Source of the DNA: a bacterium
GTDB taxonomy: Bacteria; Electryoneota; Electryoneia; Electryoneales; Electryoneaceae
Direction of reading: 5' to 3'
DNA: 43,247 bases
Assembly (NCBI GenBank): GCA_020444425.1
Contig: JAHLLB010000038.1
Location: forward strand, 1-43,247
The translations under genes were made by a program, and so were the position numbers. Numbering within the stretch: position 1 is the stretch's first letter; each line of letters starts with the position of its first letter. Below the pieces are notes generated by a model that saw only the letters and a program-made list of their open reading frames with translations, was not told the origin of the DNA and searched no databases. Shown piece by piece: positions 1 to 8,514 of the stretch.

Positions 1-54
1 ACCGACAACGATTCCAACCAGTTGAATTTCCTCAACTTTTAATGGGACAGCTGT

Positions 55-108
55 GGGACAGACGTAGTTTGTTCGTTATACCTATCACACAAAAACCGCG
101 TCTGTCCC
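55..108. repeat. Inverted repeat, 10-bp perfect arms
   Basis: GGGACAGACG at 55-64 pairs exactly with CGTCTGTCCC at 99-108, separated by a 34-base AT-rich loop. Similar 'ggacagac' arms often border REP-like elements or small transposase genes, but no transposase is visible. It lies downstream of the minus-strand gene ending at 180 and could also act as a weak transcription stop. The rest of 1-179 shows nothing else I recognise. Confidence 0.5.
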
Positions 109-179
109 TATTTTCGCGGCTGCAGAAGGTGATGCCGGTTCGCTGATTTCAGGCTACGGTTGCTGTCAACAGTCTATGA

Positions 180-3100
180 TCAGAAAAACGCGCTGATTTC
201 CATCCGGCCAACGTGAATCGGTTCGCGTCCTTCATCGAGACGGACGGAATAGGTCGCGCGTCCGGTGAGGTGGTCGCCGAGCTGGTATTCTGCGCGCAGG
301 TTGCCGCGTCCATTGCGGCCAACGGGGCGTCCGTTCGCGAGCTCGTACGGGATCGTCGTCAGGTTCGACTGCACCCACAGCGCCTCGAAGTCGCCGGAGA
401 TTCGCCCGCGTTCACGCACAGCGTAGACCAGGCCCGGCGTCAGCGACAGCCCGGAAACATCCTCACCCGCCGCGATATCATGGTCCAGTAACCCGCCCAG
501 ACGCAGTGTCAGCCGCCACGTCGAGTTTGGCCGCCAGCCGAACTGATTGCTGAAACGTAGCAGCCGGAAACGGTCGGTGCTGTTACGCCGTGCGAGCTGT
601 TTCGTCAGGCGTTCGTAGCTGGCTTCGGTTTCGAGGTCCAACGTGCGTGACAGGGGTAGGCGTCCGAGGGCGCTGAGTTTGTCGCGTGCGTAACGTTCCG
701 CGCCGGTCAGGTACAGGTTGGCGAGTCGTTTTTCGGCGAGATAGCGGAAGCGCAGGTTGCCGTTGCGGGAGGAGCGGAACAGGTACACGTCCTGCCGCAG
801 GGTGAGGCGTCCTTCGACCGTCGAATCACTCTGGAACGCGCTCAGGTTGAGCAGGTAAATATCTGCGGGGTCAGGCCAACTGGTGATCTCCTGCGCTTCG
901 AGTTGGGTGACCAGCGAGATGTCTTCCCAGCCGAAGCCATCCTGCCGTCCCGCGCCGCCAGGTAGCCGGTGCGGCGACCAGTCAAAGTTCAGCGCCGCCG
1001 CGAGGTCGGTGGTCGGGATCGCGTCGCCGGTGGGTTCGGGGCGAAGGATGATGTCGCCGACCTCGGGGTCGTAGACGTACTCGTCATCGACGCGGATGTA
1101 ATCGCCCTGACCGGCGGGGACGCTGTACGCGATCAGCGCGTTGGGACGGCTGACCGTGCGGCTGAGCTGGTAGTTGAGGTCGCTGGTGATCGCCCCGGCG
1201 AGCGGAGCGTAGCCCGCACTCAACGCCGCAAGGTCGGTGGTGACATCGGCGCTGTCGGCGATGGAGAAGCTCTTTTCGTTGTGGCTGAACTCGAGTTGGC
1301 TGCGCCACGAGGACGTGGCAGGCCGCCAGTTCCAGATCGCGCCGTAGCCGGAGCTGCGATAGACTTCGTTGAAGCGGTCGGCGGTGGATTGAGTGTCACG
1401 CCGGCGTTGCTGCACGAAGATCGAGCCCGAATGCCCGTCGTACTCGAGCAGGCCGAGGGTTGGCCGCACCCGCCAGTATCGGTGGCCGATGTAGATCAGC
1501 GAGTCACCGAGGAATGCGTCGTCCCGGTTTTCTTCCCATTCGCCGTCAATGCCCGGCGCGACCAGCCCGGCGACACGGTAGACGGCGTTTCCCCGCGCGC
1601 GAGTGATTTCGCCGGATGACGCGGCCTGATTGGTGCTTTCCGTTCTGGACTCGCTCCACGGGTTGTCGAGGATGCGTTCGACGAAGGCGTTGGCGTCGGC
1701 GGCACGAGATGCCCACGAAGCGGACGCATCCCCTCGCAGACGTTTGTCGCCCTGTTCGAGGTAGGCCGCACCGGAGCTGACGCTCAGTTCACGCATCGGG
1801 CGGGCGTCGAGGCGGAGTTCGGTTTCGAGCTGATCGTCGCCGGTGTCGGTGGAGTCCAGCCCCCAGCGGCGGTTGTATTCAACGTCCTGCGTGCGACCGA
1901 ACGGCTGGTACTCGGCGGGCTCGTTGCGGACCCGCGCGGTGATCTCCAGCGGTGCGGCAGGCAGACGATCCTTGCCCTTGCCGAACGGTGTCGCGCTGAG
2001 CCGGACGTTTTGCGCGAAACCGGTGTTGTCGTTGTCGTTGCGGGAGGAGAAGGTGTTGGCGTCCACGTCGGACAAGCCGAGATCGGCGTGCAGTGTGATG
2101 TTCTCGTGTTCTCCGGCGATCAACGAGAAGGCGGCATTGCGGCGGCGTTCGGGAAGCGGGAGCGACCGTTTCGCAGTGTAGGCGCCATTCCCCGGCCCGA
2201 CCCAAATGTACTTGTACAGGCCGAGCACGGCGTCATACTCGCGTTCGTAGTCGCCGGATCCGCTGCCAACATCGCTGAATGGTACCCGCCAGTTGCCCTG
2301 CGGGTCGCCGTTGTCGTCCGGTTCGACGAAGACGAAAATGTCATAGGTCTCGGTGTCGGTCCACGTTGTATCCCTGCGAATGTAATCGGCCTCGCCCCAC
2401 TCGACTTCCTCGGCGGTGGGCACGAGGATGCGGCCGGTTTGATCCCCGGCATCCGCCAGCTGGTCACGGATGCCCGAGCTCATGTCGAAGCCGTACGGGC
2501 GCTCGCCGTCGTCGCCTTCCTGCGCGAGCATGAAGCTGGCGCGGAAGCGTTCGGCGGGATCGCGCCAGGTTACCTCGCCGGCGTAGAGGTTGCGCGGGTA
2601 CGCTTCCGGGCTGTACTCGAAGTCGACCTCGATGCGGGACTCGGAGGTGATCGGACGGCTGGGTGTAAACGTGATCTCGCCGCGTGAATAATCGATGGTG
2701 TAGTCAGCGGCCGCACCGCGTTGCATCTGGACGCCGTCCACCCAGACCGTTTCCGATCCGCCGACGACGAGGAAGTCCTGTTCGCCGTCGCGTCCGACCA
2801 GCCGGTACGGTCCCTGGATGCCGTCCACACCATTGAAGGTGTACGTGTGGAAGACAGCGCGCGTCACCGCTCCGGCGGCGGTGACGGAAATGTCCGGGCC
2901 GTCATAGGACGCGCGCCCGCCCTCCAGCCGCCGGTCGATCTCGCCGTACCGGCCCGTGCCGGTTTCGAGATGGTAGTCGCCGAAACGGCCATCGGTTCGT
3001 CCCGCCTGAATCTCAACGTACACCTGGTCGATCTCATCGAGACGGCGGCTGGTTCCCTCCGGCGCGATCGGGAGGTTGCGGTCATCGAGCAGGGCGTTGA

Positions 3101-3866
3101 CCTCAATGTCTTGCGCCAGGCGTCCCTCCAGCGCGAGGCGAAGACCGGATTCGAGGCTGACGTCACGTCCTGACCCCACTTGCACACCGCGCGTGATATG
3201 GCCGGATCGTCTCAGAGACGAGGCAAACCCGCGTTCCGGCTGCGCGAACGGATCCCGTTGCGGCAGGGAAACCACCTCCTGCCCCGCGAGCAGCGAATCG
3301 ACGACGGCAATCGGCAGGGGTTTTTGCAGCTGGACCGGCGCGGGTGGTGTCAGCGGGAGGTAACGGTAGCTGACGATCAGCGTGTCCGCGCCGCTGACCG
3401 CCAACTTGAGCATAGCCGATCCAGGATCGAACTCGTAGTCGTTTACCGGGATGCCGTCAGGCGTGGTGATGGACAGAGTGGCCGGATCGATGAAACGGTC
3501 TGGCAGCTGCACGACGCCGTTGCTGTCGGCGACGACCATTCCCTGAAACAGGCCGGGTGTGGCGCTGCTGTCCGGGGACACTTTCGGAGAAAGTGTCCCC
3601 GGATAGAACGGCTCATCGTGTAATTCAGAAACATCTCCTGACTCTTGCCCTCGGACTTTAGTCCGGGATAATTGTCCGGTTAAACTGGAATCGTTCTTCA
3701 CGTCCTCGGACGTCACTCCGGGCCCCTCCGAACCCGGGCTGAAGCCCGAGGGCGTGCTATCAGCGTGGGAACGTTGAGGCGGGAACGTGCAGAGCAGCAG
3801 CAAGCCCGCCACGAGGGCCGGGACGTGAGCGAACCTGCGCAACCGTTGTCCGAACGGTGCGTTCAC
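180..3866 (-). CDS. Large outer-membrane beta-barrel protein (function unknown)
   Basis: A 1228-residue exported protein. Residues 1-35 form a signal peptide (RLRR, a hydrophobic stretch, then SHA before the likely cleavage site). Residues about 100-170 look like a beta-sandwich. From about 225 ('TRGVQVGSGRDVSLESGLRL', then 'LLDDRNLPIAPEGTSRRLDEID') it resembles a large uncharacterised outer-membrane family that I associate with the FCB group and neighbouring phyla. The remainder alternates charged and aromatic residues like barrel strands and ends in Phe, as outer-membrane barrels usually do. Residues about 36-98 are low-complexity and encoded by dispersed palindromic repeats (3571-3757), so they are probably a tolerated insertion. 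The start overlaps the stop of the upstream propeller gene by 4 bases, so the two are likely co-transcribed. Substrate or role is unknown; a SprA-like secretion role is possible but not shown. Confidence 0.75.
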   Translation of the reverse strand: MNAPFGQRLRRFAHVPALVAGLLLLCTFPPQRSHADSTPSGFSPGSEGPGVTSEDVKNDSSLTGQLSRTKVRGQESGDVSELHDEPFYPGTLSPKVSPDSSATPGLFQGMVVADSNGVVQLPDRFIDPATLSITTPDGIPVNDYEFDPGSAMLKLAVSGADTLIVSYRYLPLTPPAPVQLQKPLPIAVVDSLLAGQEVVSLPQRDPFAQPERGFASSLRRSGHITRGVQVGSGRDVSLESGLRLALEGRLAQDIEVNALLDDRNLPIAPEGTSRRLDEIDQVYVEIQAGRTDGRFGDYHLETGTGRYGEIDRRLEGGRASYDGPDISVTAAGAVTRAVFHTYTFNGVDGIQGPYRLVGRDGEQDFLVVGGSETVWVDGVQMQRGAAADYTIDYSRGEITFTPSRPITSESRIEVDFEYSPEAYPRNLYAGEVTWRDPAERFRASFMLAQEGDDGERPYGFDMSSGIRDQLADAGDQTGRILVPTAEEVEWGEADYIRRDTTWTDTETYDIFVFVEPDDNGDPQGNWRVPFSDVGSGSGDYEREYDAVLGLYKYIWVGPGNGAYTAKRSLPLPERRRNAAFSLIAGEHENITLHADLGLSDVDANTFSSRNDNDNTGFAQNVRLSATPFGKGKDRLPAAPLEITARVRNEPAEYQPFGRTQDVEYNRRWGLDSTDTGDDQLETELRLDARPMRELSVSSGAAYLEQGDKRLRGDASASWASRAADANAFVERILDNPWSESRTESTNQAASSGEITRARGNAVYRVAGLVAPGIDGEWEENRDDAFLGDSLIYIGHRYWRVRPTLGLLEYDGHSGSIFVQQRRRDTQSTADRFNEVYRSSGYGAIWNWRPATSSWRSQLEFSHNEKSFSIADSADVTTDLAALSAGYAPLAGAITSDLNYQLSRTVSRPNALIAYSVPAGQGDYIRVDDEYVYDPEVGDIILRPEPTGDAIPTTDLAAALNFDWSPHRLPGGAGRQDGFGWEDISLVTQLEAQEITSWPDPADIYLLNLSAFQSDSTVEGRLTLRQDVYLFRSSRNGNLRFRYLAEKRLANLYLTGAERYARDKLSALGRLPLSRTLDLETEASYERLTKQLARRNSTDRFRLLRFSNQFGWRPNSTWRLTLRLGGLLDHDIAAGEDVSGLSLTPGLVYAVRERGRISGDFEALWVQSNLTTIPYELANGRPVGRNGRGNLRAEYQLGDHLTGRATYSVRLDEGREPIHVGRMEISAFF
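3571..3757. repeat. Three palindromic repeats inside a coding region (family A and a relative)
   Basis: A hairpin with 15-bp perfect arms, TCCGGGGACACTTTC (3571-3585) and its complement (3589-3603), has a 3-base loop. Two family A palindromes follow: CGGACT-tt-AGTCCG at 3652-3665 and CGGGCT-ga-AGCCCG at 3735-3748. The same family A unit recurs at 15150-15163 and 15204-15217. Here they are translated as Pro/Ser/Gly-rich sequence directly after the signal peptide of the 1228-residue barrel protein. Confidence 0.8.
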
Positions 3867-4960
3867 GGACGGCTCTGGTTACGTTCAAAGGTGAAGCGCC
3901 GCACGGACGTTCCTTGCGCAACGAGGAGGCGGTCACCGTCGCAAGCGAGGTCGTGGATTGCGCCCTCGCCGAGATCCAGAGCGGTCCATTCCCGGACGGT
4001 TTGCCCGCGCGGGTCGAGCAGACGCAGCAGCTCCGGTCCCGCGACGAAGAGGGAATCGTTAAGCCAGGTGACGGTCATCGGGCCGGGTGTGTCGCCGGTC
4101 CACGGCCGCCGTCCGCGTGGCGTGCCGAAGCGGTCAAACAGGAAGACGGTTCGCTGCGCCGGGTCTGCCACGGCGAGTTTGCCGTCCGGGGCAACAGCGA
4201 CTCGGTGCGGATCGCCGAACGATTCGTCCATCTCGCCGAACGCGCCGATCCGTTCGACCAACCGTCCGCCGGCGTCGATCAGCCACGCCTCCGCGCGATC
4301 CTGCTCGATCAGAACCGCATCCCCGGAGGCCGCACGTGCAATGGAAACGGGCCGGGAGAAAGAAACATCCTGGGCTTGCTCGACAACACTTGTCCACGGT
4401 TCCAGTGGTGCGAGACGGGTGTCGTATCGCACGATCCGTGCCGCCAACGGATCGCAGACCCAGATCTCGAAACCGGCGCGGGTGATGTCTGTCGCGCCAC
4501 GCAAGGAGCCGTCCCCGAACCCGAATCCGCCAGCCTCACCGATAAATACGCCCCGCCGGTCGAACCGCAGCAGCCGCTGGTTGCCGTTTTCGAGGGCGAG
4601 GAAACCGGATTCCGGATGAAAGTCGACGGCGATAATCTGGCCGAGTTTCGGTTTCGCGGGGATGCCACTGAGCTCCGGCAGCGGGGTCAGGTCGAACAGT
4701 GTGTGCCCGTGTCCGCTTGCGGACGCGGACGCGGTGCTGTCGGAGAATCCCGTAACGCCAGATGTGACATTCTTACCTTCATTCTGCGAACGGAAGAATC
4801 TACCCGACGTGTCGGAAACTGTGGATTTGCGATCTGGCGTGTTGGCAACCGGGAGTCCAGATCCTTCACATGGTACAGCCATGTTCAGGATGACACCTGC
4901 CACTAGCCACACGGTGAGCAGGGCGAAGGTACGAATTCGATTCGGAGCGTAGGTGCGCAT
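3863..4960 (-). CDS. Secreted six-bladed beta-propeller (NHL-like) protein
   Basis: About 365 residues from the ATG at 4960; an upstream in-frame ATG (5065) would add an unlikely Cys/His-rich leader. Residues 1-30 form a signal peptide. Residues about 90-365 carry repeated blades of the NHL/6-bladed type ('QIIAVDFHPESGFLALENGNQRLLRFDRRG', 'PHRVAVAPDGKLAVADPAQRTVFLFDRFG' and others, each ending in a strand plus a D-R-x-G turn). Such propellers usually bind proteins or ligands; no catalytic residue stands out. Residues about 22-88 are encoded by two dispersed repeats (4697-4735 and 4764-4897). The stop overlaps the start of the barrel gene (ATGA), suggesting an operon in which the propeller could be a periplasmic or surface partner of the barrel. 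No clear ribosome site is visible before 4960. Confidence 0.7.
   Translation of the reverse strand: MRTYAPNRIRTFALLTVWLVAGVILNMAVPCEGSGLPVANTPDRKSTVSDTSGRFFRSQNEGKNVTSGVTGFSDSTASASASGHGHTLFDLTPLPELSGIPAKPKLGQIIAVDFHPESGFLALENGNQRLLRFDRRGVFIGEAGGFGFGDGSLRGATDITRAGFEIWVCDPLAARIVRYDTRLAPLEPWTSVVEQAQDVSFSRPVSIARAASGDAVLIEQDRAEAWLIDAGGRLVERIGAFGEMDESFGDPHRVAVAPDGKLAVADPAQRTVFLFDRFGTPRGRRPWTGDTPGPMTVTWLNDSLFVAGPELLRLLDPRGQTVREWTALDLGEGAIHDLACDGDRLLVAQGTSVRRFTFERNQSRP
4697..4735. repeat. Family B dispersed repeat copy, inside a CDS
   Basis: The stretch 'tgcccgtgtccgcttgcgga' followed by 'cgcggacgcgg' matches the intergenic copy beginning near 24233 ('tgcccgtgtctgcttgcaga', 'cgcggatgcagg'). Its core is the palindrome GTCCGC-tt-GCGGAC. 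It is translated as the Ser/Ala/Gly/His linker of the propeller protein. Confidence 0.65.
4764..4897. repeat. Family C dispersed repeat copy, inside a CDS
   Basis: It opens with 'gtgacattct', has 'ggaagaatct' in the middle and closes with 'cagatccttcac' and 'gttcaggatgacacc'. The same blocks in the same order occur in intergenic DNA at 36143-36296 and 38050-38281. Such GAATCT...AGATCCTTC...CAGGATGACA elements are widespread intergenic repeats in several bacterial phyla. Here the element encodes the end of a signal peptide and the start of the mature propeller protein. Confidence 0.75.
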
Positions 4961-5148
4961 GGGCCGATGGGTGTGAGTGGATTTCTTTAACGTACAGCCG
5001 CAATCCCAGTCCAGACAACTGGCATGCAACATTGACGACCGTGGATCATCCAAGTTGAGGTACACGACCGGTCAATGAGTGAGCCTGCAGCTTGCCTCCG
5101 CTGGTGAGTTGAGAGTAGGTTGACCGTCTGAGTTAAACACGGCTAACG

Positions 5149-5508
5149 ATGAACCCGAGCCCGACCCTGACGAACTGGTTGCGAATCCCGGCGGCGCTGC
5201 TGCTTGCGGCGTACCTGCTTGTGACCGGTACGCTCGATCTGCATCACAATCACGGCAGCGTCGATTGTGATGGGTCGGGAGTCTGTGAATCCGGGCAGGT
5301 ACCAGACACAGTCGTACTGAACTTCACTGAAGCGGGCGACACGGCTCCGTGCCCGGTGCTGCAGTTTACGTTGTCCCACGCCCCCGGCCCGCCTCCGGTG
5401 CTGGATGCAATCCGGGCGACGTTTTCTCTCTACTGTCAGTTCGAGACGGACGAACCGCTCGTCGCGTCCATCAACCTTCCCTCTCCTCGCGCTCCACCGT
5501 TCGCCTGA
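5149..5508 (+). CDS. Small exported His/Cys protein, possibly metal-related
   Basis: 119 residues. One hydrophobic segment at about 10-28 acts as a signal peptide or anchor. It is followed by a potential metal site, LHHNHG (His32, His33, His35), with Cys at 40 and 46 and further Cys and His residues downstream, then a Pro/Arg tail ending 'SPRAPPFA'. The size, the HxH after the membrane segment and the 'RxPP' tail resemble small periplasmic proteins (DUF2946-like) found next to metal transporters; that family call is tentative. It is first in a plus-strand group with a His-rich lipoprotein and a ZnuD-like receptor, which supports a metal-handling role. No strong ribosome site precedes the ATG. 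Confidence 0.55.
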   Translation: MNPSPTLTNWLRIPAALLLAAYLLVTGTLDLHHNHGSVDCDGSGVCESGQVPDTVVLNFTEAGDTAPCPVLQFTLSHAPGPPPVLDAIRATFSLYCQFETDEPLVASINLPSPRAPPFA

Positions 5509-5545
5509 TCACCCCCGAACAGATGAACAACTGAACCGGCTGTGG

Positions 5546-5570
5546 GAACCCTCTCTCGTGGAGGATTCCG
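5546..5570. other. Imperfect hairpin ahead of the lipoprotein gene
   Basis: GGAACCCTC and GAGGATTCC can pair with one mismatch around a 7-base loop, about 70 bases before the lipoprotein start. It could tune expression between the first and second genes of the metal locus. No riboswitch class could be supported. Confidence 0.3.
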
Positions 5571-5641
5571 CACGGCAGGGGGACGGGTGTATCGATTTGC
5601 GCACACCCCGGCCCCGGACAATCCCTTTCTGAGGAGTGAGT

Positions 5642-6169
5642 ATGAAGACGACACGCTTTTCGTTGCTGGCGGCGTTGCTGCCGCTGTTTGCCTTGCTGTT
5701 GATCCTGCCCGCGTGCAGCGAGGATGATGACAATCCGGTGGATGCCGGTGAAACCGAACACACGGAAGCGTTCGGGGCACGCCTGTTGTTGGGTGAAACA
5801 GTGCTCGCCGAAGCAGACGGTTCCGAGGTGACCGGCTCGCTTGAGCTGACGGCCGGTGTGACTACCGAGCTGATCACCGTGCAGTTCCTCGACGAGGACG
5901 GCGACTGGTTTGATCCGGCAGACCATGATCACGAGGCCGCTCCGGCGGAAGAGAACGAAGACCACGACTCGGAGTTGGCGCTGGTCATCGCGGACACCGA
6001 TATCGCCACATTTACCCTCGGCGAAGACATTGCTGAGGCAACCACGCACTGGTCGCTTACGTTGACCGGTGTGGATGCGGGCGCGACCACGTTAACGGTC
6101 AAGATCCTGCACGAAGGTCACGACGACTACGTATCGCCAACGTTCCCGATTACCGTGGTTGAACCGTGA
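5642..6169 (+). CDS. Acidic, His-rich lipoprotein of the metal-uptake locus
   Basis: 175 residues from the ATG at 5642, which has GAGGAG six bases upstream; an in-frame GTG at 5636 is less well placed. Residues 1-25 are a lipoprotein signal with lipobox LPAC (Cys25), so the mature protein should be lipid-anchored. The body is a predicted beta-rich domain with strongly acidic His clusters (PADHDHEA, ENEDHDSE, HEGHDD), which look suited to binding divalent metal. The stop overlaps the next gene's GTG start, so translation with the TonB receptor is probably coupled. I infer a surface or periplasmic metal-capture lipoprotein feeding the receptor. The family has no well-established function that I can name. 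Confidence 0.65.
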   Translation: MKTTRFSLLAALLPLFALLLILPACSEDDDNPVDAGETEHTEAFGARLLLGETVLAEADGSEVTGSLELTAGVTTELITVQFLDEDGDWFDPADHDHEAAPAEENEDHDSELALVIADTDIATFTLGEDIAEATTHWSLTLTGVDAGATTLTVKILHEGHDDYVSPTFPITVVEP

Positions 6170-8439
6170 ACGTATGCCTCATGGCAACACGCAACTCGTT
6201 TACACGCGCCGCCGGATGGATCTTGATCTGTCTGGCGGTGCTGTGGGCACCACTCAACGCGGCGTCGCAGGAGTCTCCGCGGGGAATGCTGTCCGGGCAG
6301 GTACTTGATCAAAGGTCCGGCGCTCCGATTGGCGGCGCGACGGTGCTATTGGTCAATCACGGCGCGTCCGCAGAGACAGATGCCTCGGGCGGTTTCCAGC
6401 TGCTGGTGCACACCGATCACCCTGACACGTTGTTTGTCTCGCACCTGGCGTATCAGTCCCGGCGTGTCGTATTAATCCCGCCGGTGCCGGTGTCTGAACC
6501 GTGGCTGATCCGGATGACACCGAAGGTGCACGCGTTGCAGGAGGTTGAATATGCCGAGACGATCACGTCGCAGGACGCGGTGTTCGAGGGTGAGCCGGCG
6601 GTCGCATTGGGCGGATCGAACTTGCAGCAGGAGTTGGGCGCGACACTGGCGGAAACGTTGACCGGTGAACCCGGCATCAGCCAACGGACCATGGGTCCGG
6701 CACCCGCCCGGCCGGTGTTACGTGGGCTCAGCGGCGACCGCTTGACGATTCTCGAGGACGGGCAACGTACCGGCGACCTCTCCGCGACCAGCAGCGACCA
6801 CGCGGTCGCGATCGATCCGGCGGCGGCTCATGAAATCACCGTCGCACGCGGGCCGGAGACGGTCCTGTACGGGCCGGCGGTTCCCGGCGGGGTGGTGGAT
6901 GTGGATCGTGGCATGTTGAATGGCCAGCGGGTTGAAACCGTCAGCGCGAGGTTTACCAGCCAGCTGGAATCGGTCAACGATGGCGTAGTCGCGGGTGGCG
7001 ATGTGGCGGTTCCCATTGGGCCGGTTGCCTTCCACCTCGACGGAAGCCTGCGCAACACATCCGACATGAGCACACCGGACGGCGAATTGGTCAACACCTC
7101 GCTGCACACCTCGAACCTCGCCGGCGGAGCCAGCTGGCATCCCGGCTGGGGTATGGCGGGCGCGGCGGTGACGGTGTACGACACGCAGTATGGCATCCCC
7201 GGCGGGTTTGTCGGCGCGCACCCCAACGGCGTCGACATCGAGATGCACCGGGAACGGTATGATCTGCGTCTCGAACACGAAACCGGTTGGGGTGCGTTGC
7301 AATCGCTTGAACTGGATTATTCCTACGCGAAGTACGACCACTCGGAGTTCGAGTCCAGCGGCTCGCTGGGGATGAGCTTCGGTGTGCTCAGCGACAACGC
7401 GCGTCTTGTGGCAAACCTCGGCGAACAGCTCGGCTTTGACGCCGGCGCGGTCGGGGTCAGTGTCGGATTGCGTGACTATGCCACCGGTGGACTGACATTC
7501 ACACCGAACACCAGCGAACGCGAGTACGGTGTGTTCGCCTACGAACGGGTGCGGGTGAATGGCTGGCGGTTCCGTGCGGGTGTACGTGGCGACATGAAGC
7601 AGGTACTGCCGGACCATCTGCGTGTCAGCCGGGTCATCGGCGAAATCCGCGACCGTGAGTTCGCCGGTGCGAGCGGCTCCGTGTACGCCGGACGGCAATT
7701 GTCACGTGGGGTCGAGGCACATGTGATGCTGACCCGGACGTTCCGTCCGCCAGGCGTCGAGGAGCTGTTCAGCGAGGGCCCGCACCTGGCGGCGTACTCC
7801 TACGAAATCGGCAATCCGGACCTGACCGCCGAGACAAGCTGGGGTGCGGAGTTCGGCATCGCGCACGAACGCGGCTGGTTCCGGCAGGATTTCACCTGGT
7901 TCGCGACGCTGTTTGACAGCTACCTCTATCCGCGCAACACCGGCCAACCGAGCGCCCGCCGTAACGACCTGATCGAATACCAGATGGACGCCGCGAACGC
8001 CCTGTTCGCCGGGATGGAAACGACGATGGATCTGACACTCGCACCGGACTGGTTGTTGCAGGGGGCGGGGAGCTACGTGCGCGCGGAAAACCTCGACGAC
8101 GACCGTGCGTTGGAACGCATCCCGCCGTTCAACGGCCACCTCGCGTTGACCTGGTCGCCGGGACGGTTCGCGTTTACCGCACGAACCATCGGCGCGGCGC
8201 GGCAATGGCGCACCGGTGAGTTCGAGGATCCGACCGCGGCGTATTTACGTTACGACCTGCTGGCGAAGGTGGAACTGCCGTGGGGATATGGCCTGCCGGG
8301 GAAGAGTTCGTTGCACGCGCTGACCGTTTCCGTGATCAACCTGACCGATGTCGCGTACCGGGATCACCTCTCCCGCGTCAAGTCGATCCTCCCCGAACCC
8401 GGGCGAAATGTCAGCGTGGTGTATCGGGTGTATTTGTAG
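6166..8439 (+). CDS. ZnuD-like TonB-dependent receptor
   Basis: 757 residues. The signal peptide is followed by a carboxypeptidase-regulatory-like beta-sandwich (about 40-125, 'LSGQVLDQRSGAPIGGATVLL'), the plug (about 140-250) and a 22-strand-type barrel to the C terminus. The plug text 'PVLRGLSGDRLTILEDGQRTG', then 'DHAVAIDPAAAHEITVARGP', then 'VLYGPAVPGGVVDV' closely follows the layout of ZnuD, the outer-membrane zinc receptor, so a metal substrate (most likely zinc) is inferred. The GTG start at 6166 overlaps the lipoprotein stop; the ATG at 6181 would also give a good signal peptide. The protein ends in '..VVYRVYL'. A diverged copy of its last 46 or so codons lies at 9098-9243. No Zur-type operator was recognised upstream. 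Confidence 0.85.
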   Translation: MNVCLMATRNSFTRAAGWILICLAVLWAPLNAASQESPRGMLSGQVLDQRSGAPIGGATVLLVNHGASAETDASGGFQLLVHTDHPDTLFVSHLAYQSRRVVLIPPVPVSEPWLIRMTPKVHALQEVEYAETITSQDAVFEGEPAVALGGSNLQQELGATLAETLTGEPGISQRTMGPAPARPVLRGLSGDRLTILEDGQRTGDLSATSSDHAVAIDPAAAHEITVARGPETVLYGPAVPGGVVDVDRGMLNGQRVETVSARFTSQLESVNDGVVAGGDVAVPIGPVAFHLDGSLRNTSDMSTPDGELVNTSLHTSNLAGGASWHPGWGMAGAAVTVYDTQYGIPGGFVGAHPNGVDIEMHRERYDLRLEHETGWGALQSLELDYSYAKYDHSEFESSGSLGMSFGVLSDNARLVANLGEQLGFDAGAVGVSVGLRDYATGGLTFTPNTSEREYGVFAYERVRVNGWRFRAGVRGDMKQVLPDHLRVSRVIGEIRDREFAGASGSVYAGRQLSRGVEAHVMLTRTFRPPGVEELFSEGPHLAAYSYEIGNPDLTAETSWGAEFGIAHERGWFRQDFTWFATLFDSYLYPRNTGQPSARRNDLIEYQMDAANALFAGMETTMDLTLAPDWLLQGAGSYVRAENLDDDRALERIPPFNGHLALTWSPGRFAFTARTIGAARQWRTGEFEDPTAAYLRYDLLAKVELPWGYGLPGKSSLHALTVSVINLTDVAYRDHLSRVKSILPEPGRNVSVVYRVYL

Positions 8440-8461
8440 AGGTAGTTTCAAGAGGGTAGAA

Positions 8462-8492
8462 AAATCCCGGATTGCATGGCAGTCCGGGATTT
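8462..8492 (-). terminator. Terminator between the TonB receptor and globin genes
   Basis: Perfect 10-bp arms AAATCCCGGA (8462-8471) and TCCGGGATTT (8483-8492). Read on the minus strand the stem runs into a T-rich stretch, so it best terminates the globin gene. It may also stop plus-strand transcripts from the receptor. Confidence 0.75.
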
Positions 8493-8514
8493 GCGCTCAA
8501 TCGAATACAACTGA

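Noticed and set aside
969..2687. Plus-strand open frames opposite the barrel gene
   Set aside because: Val/Ala/Gly/Arg-rich translations with no domain, lying wholly inside the minus-strand barrel gene.
5540..5640. Cobalamin-riboswitch-like text ahead of the lipoprotein/TonB genes
   Set aside because: A few blocks (gggaa, gattccg, cggcaggggg) resemble the aptamer core, but the conserved B12 box and the flanking stems are missing.
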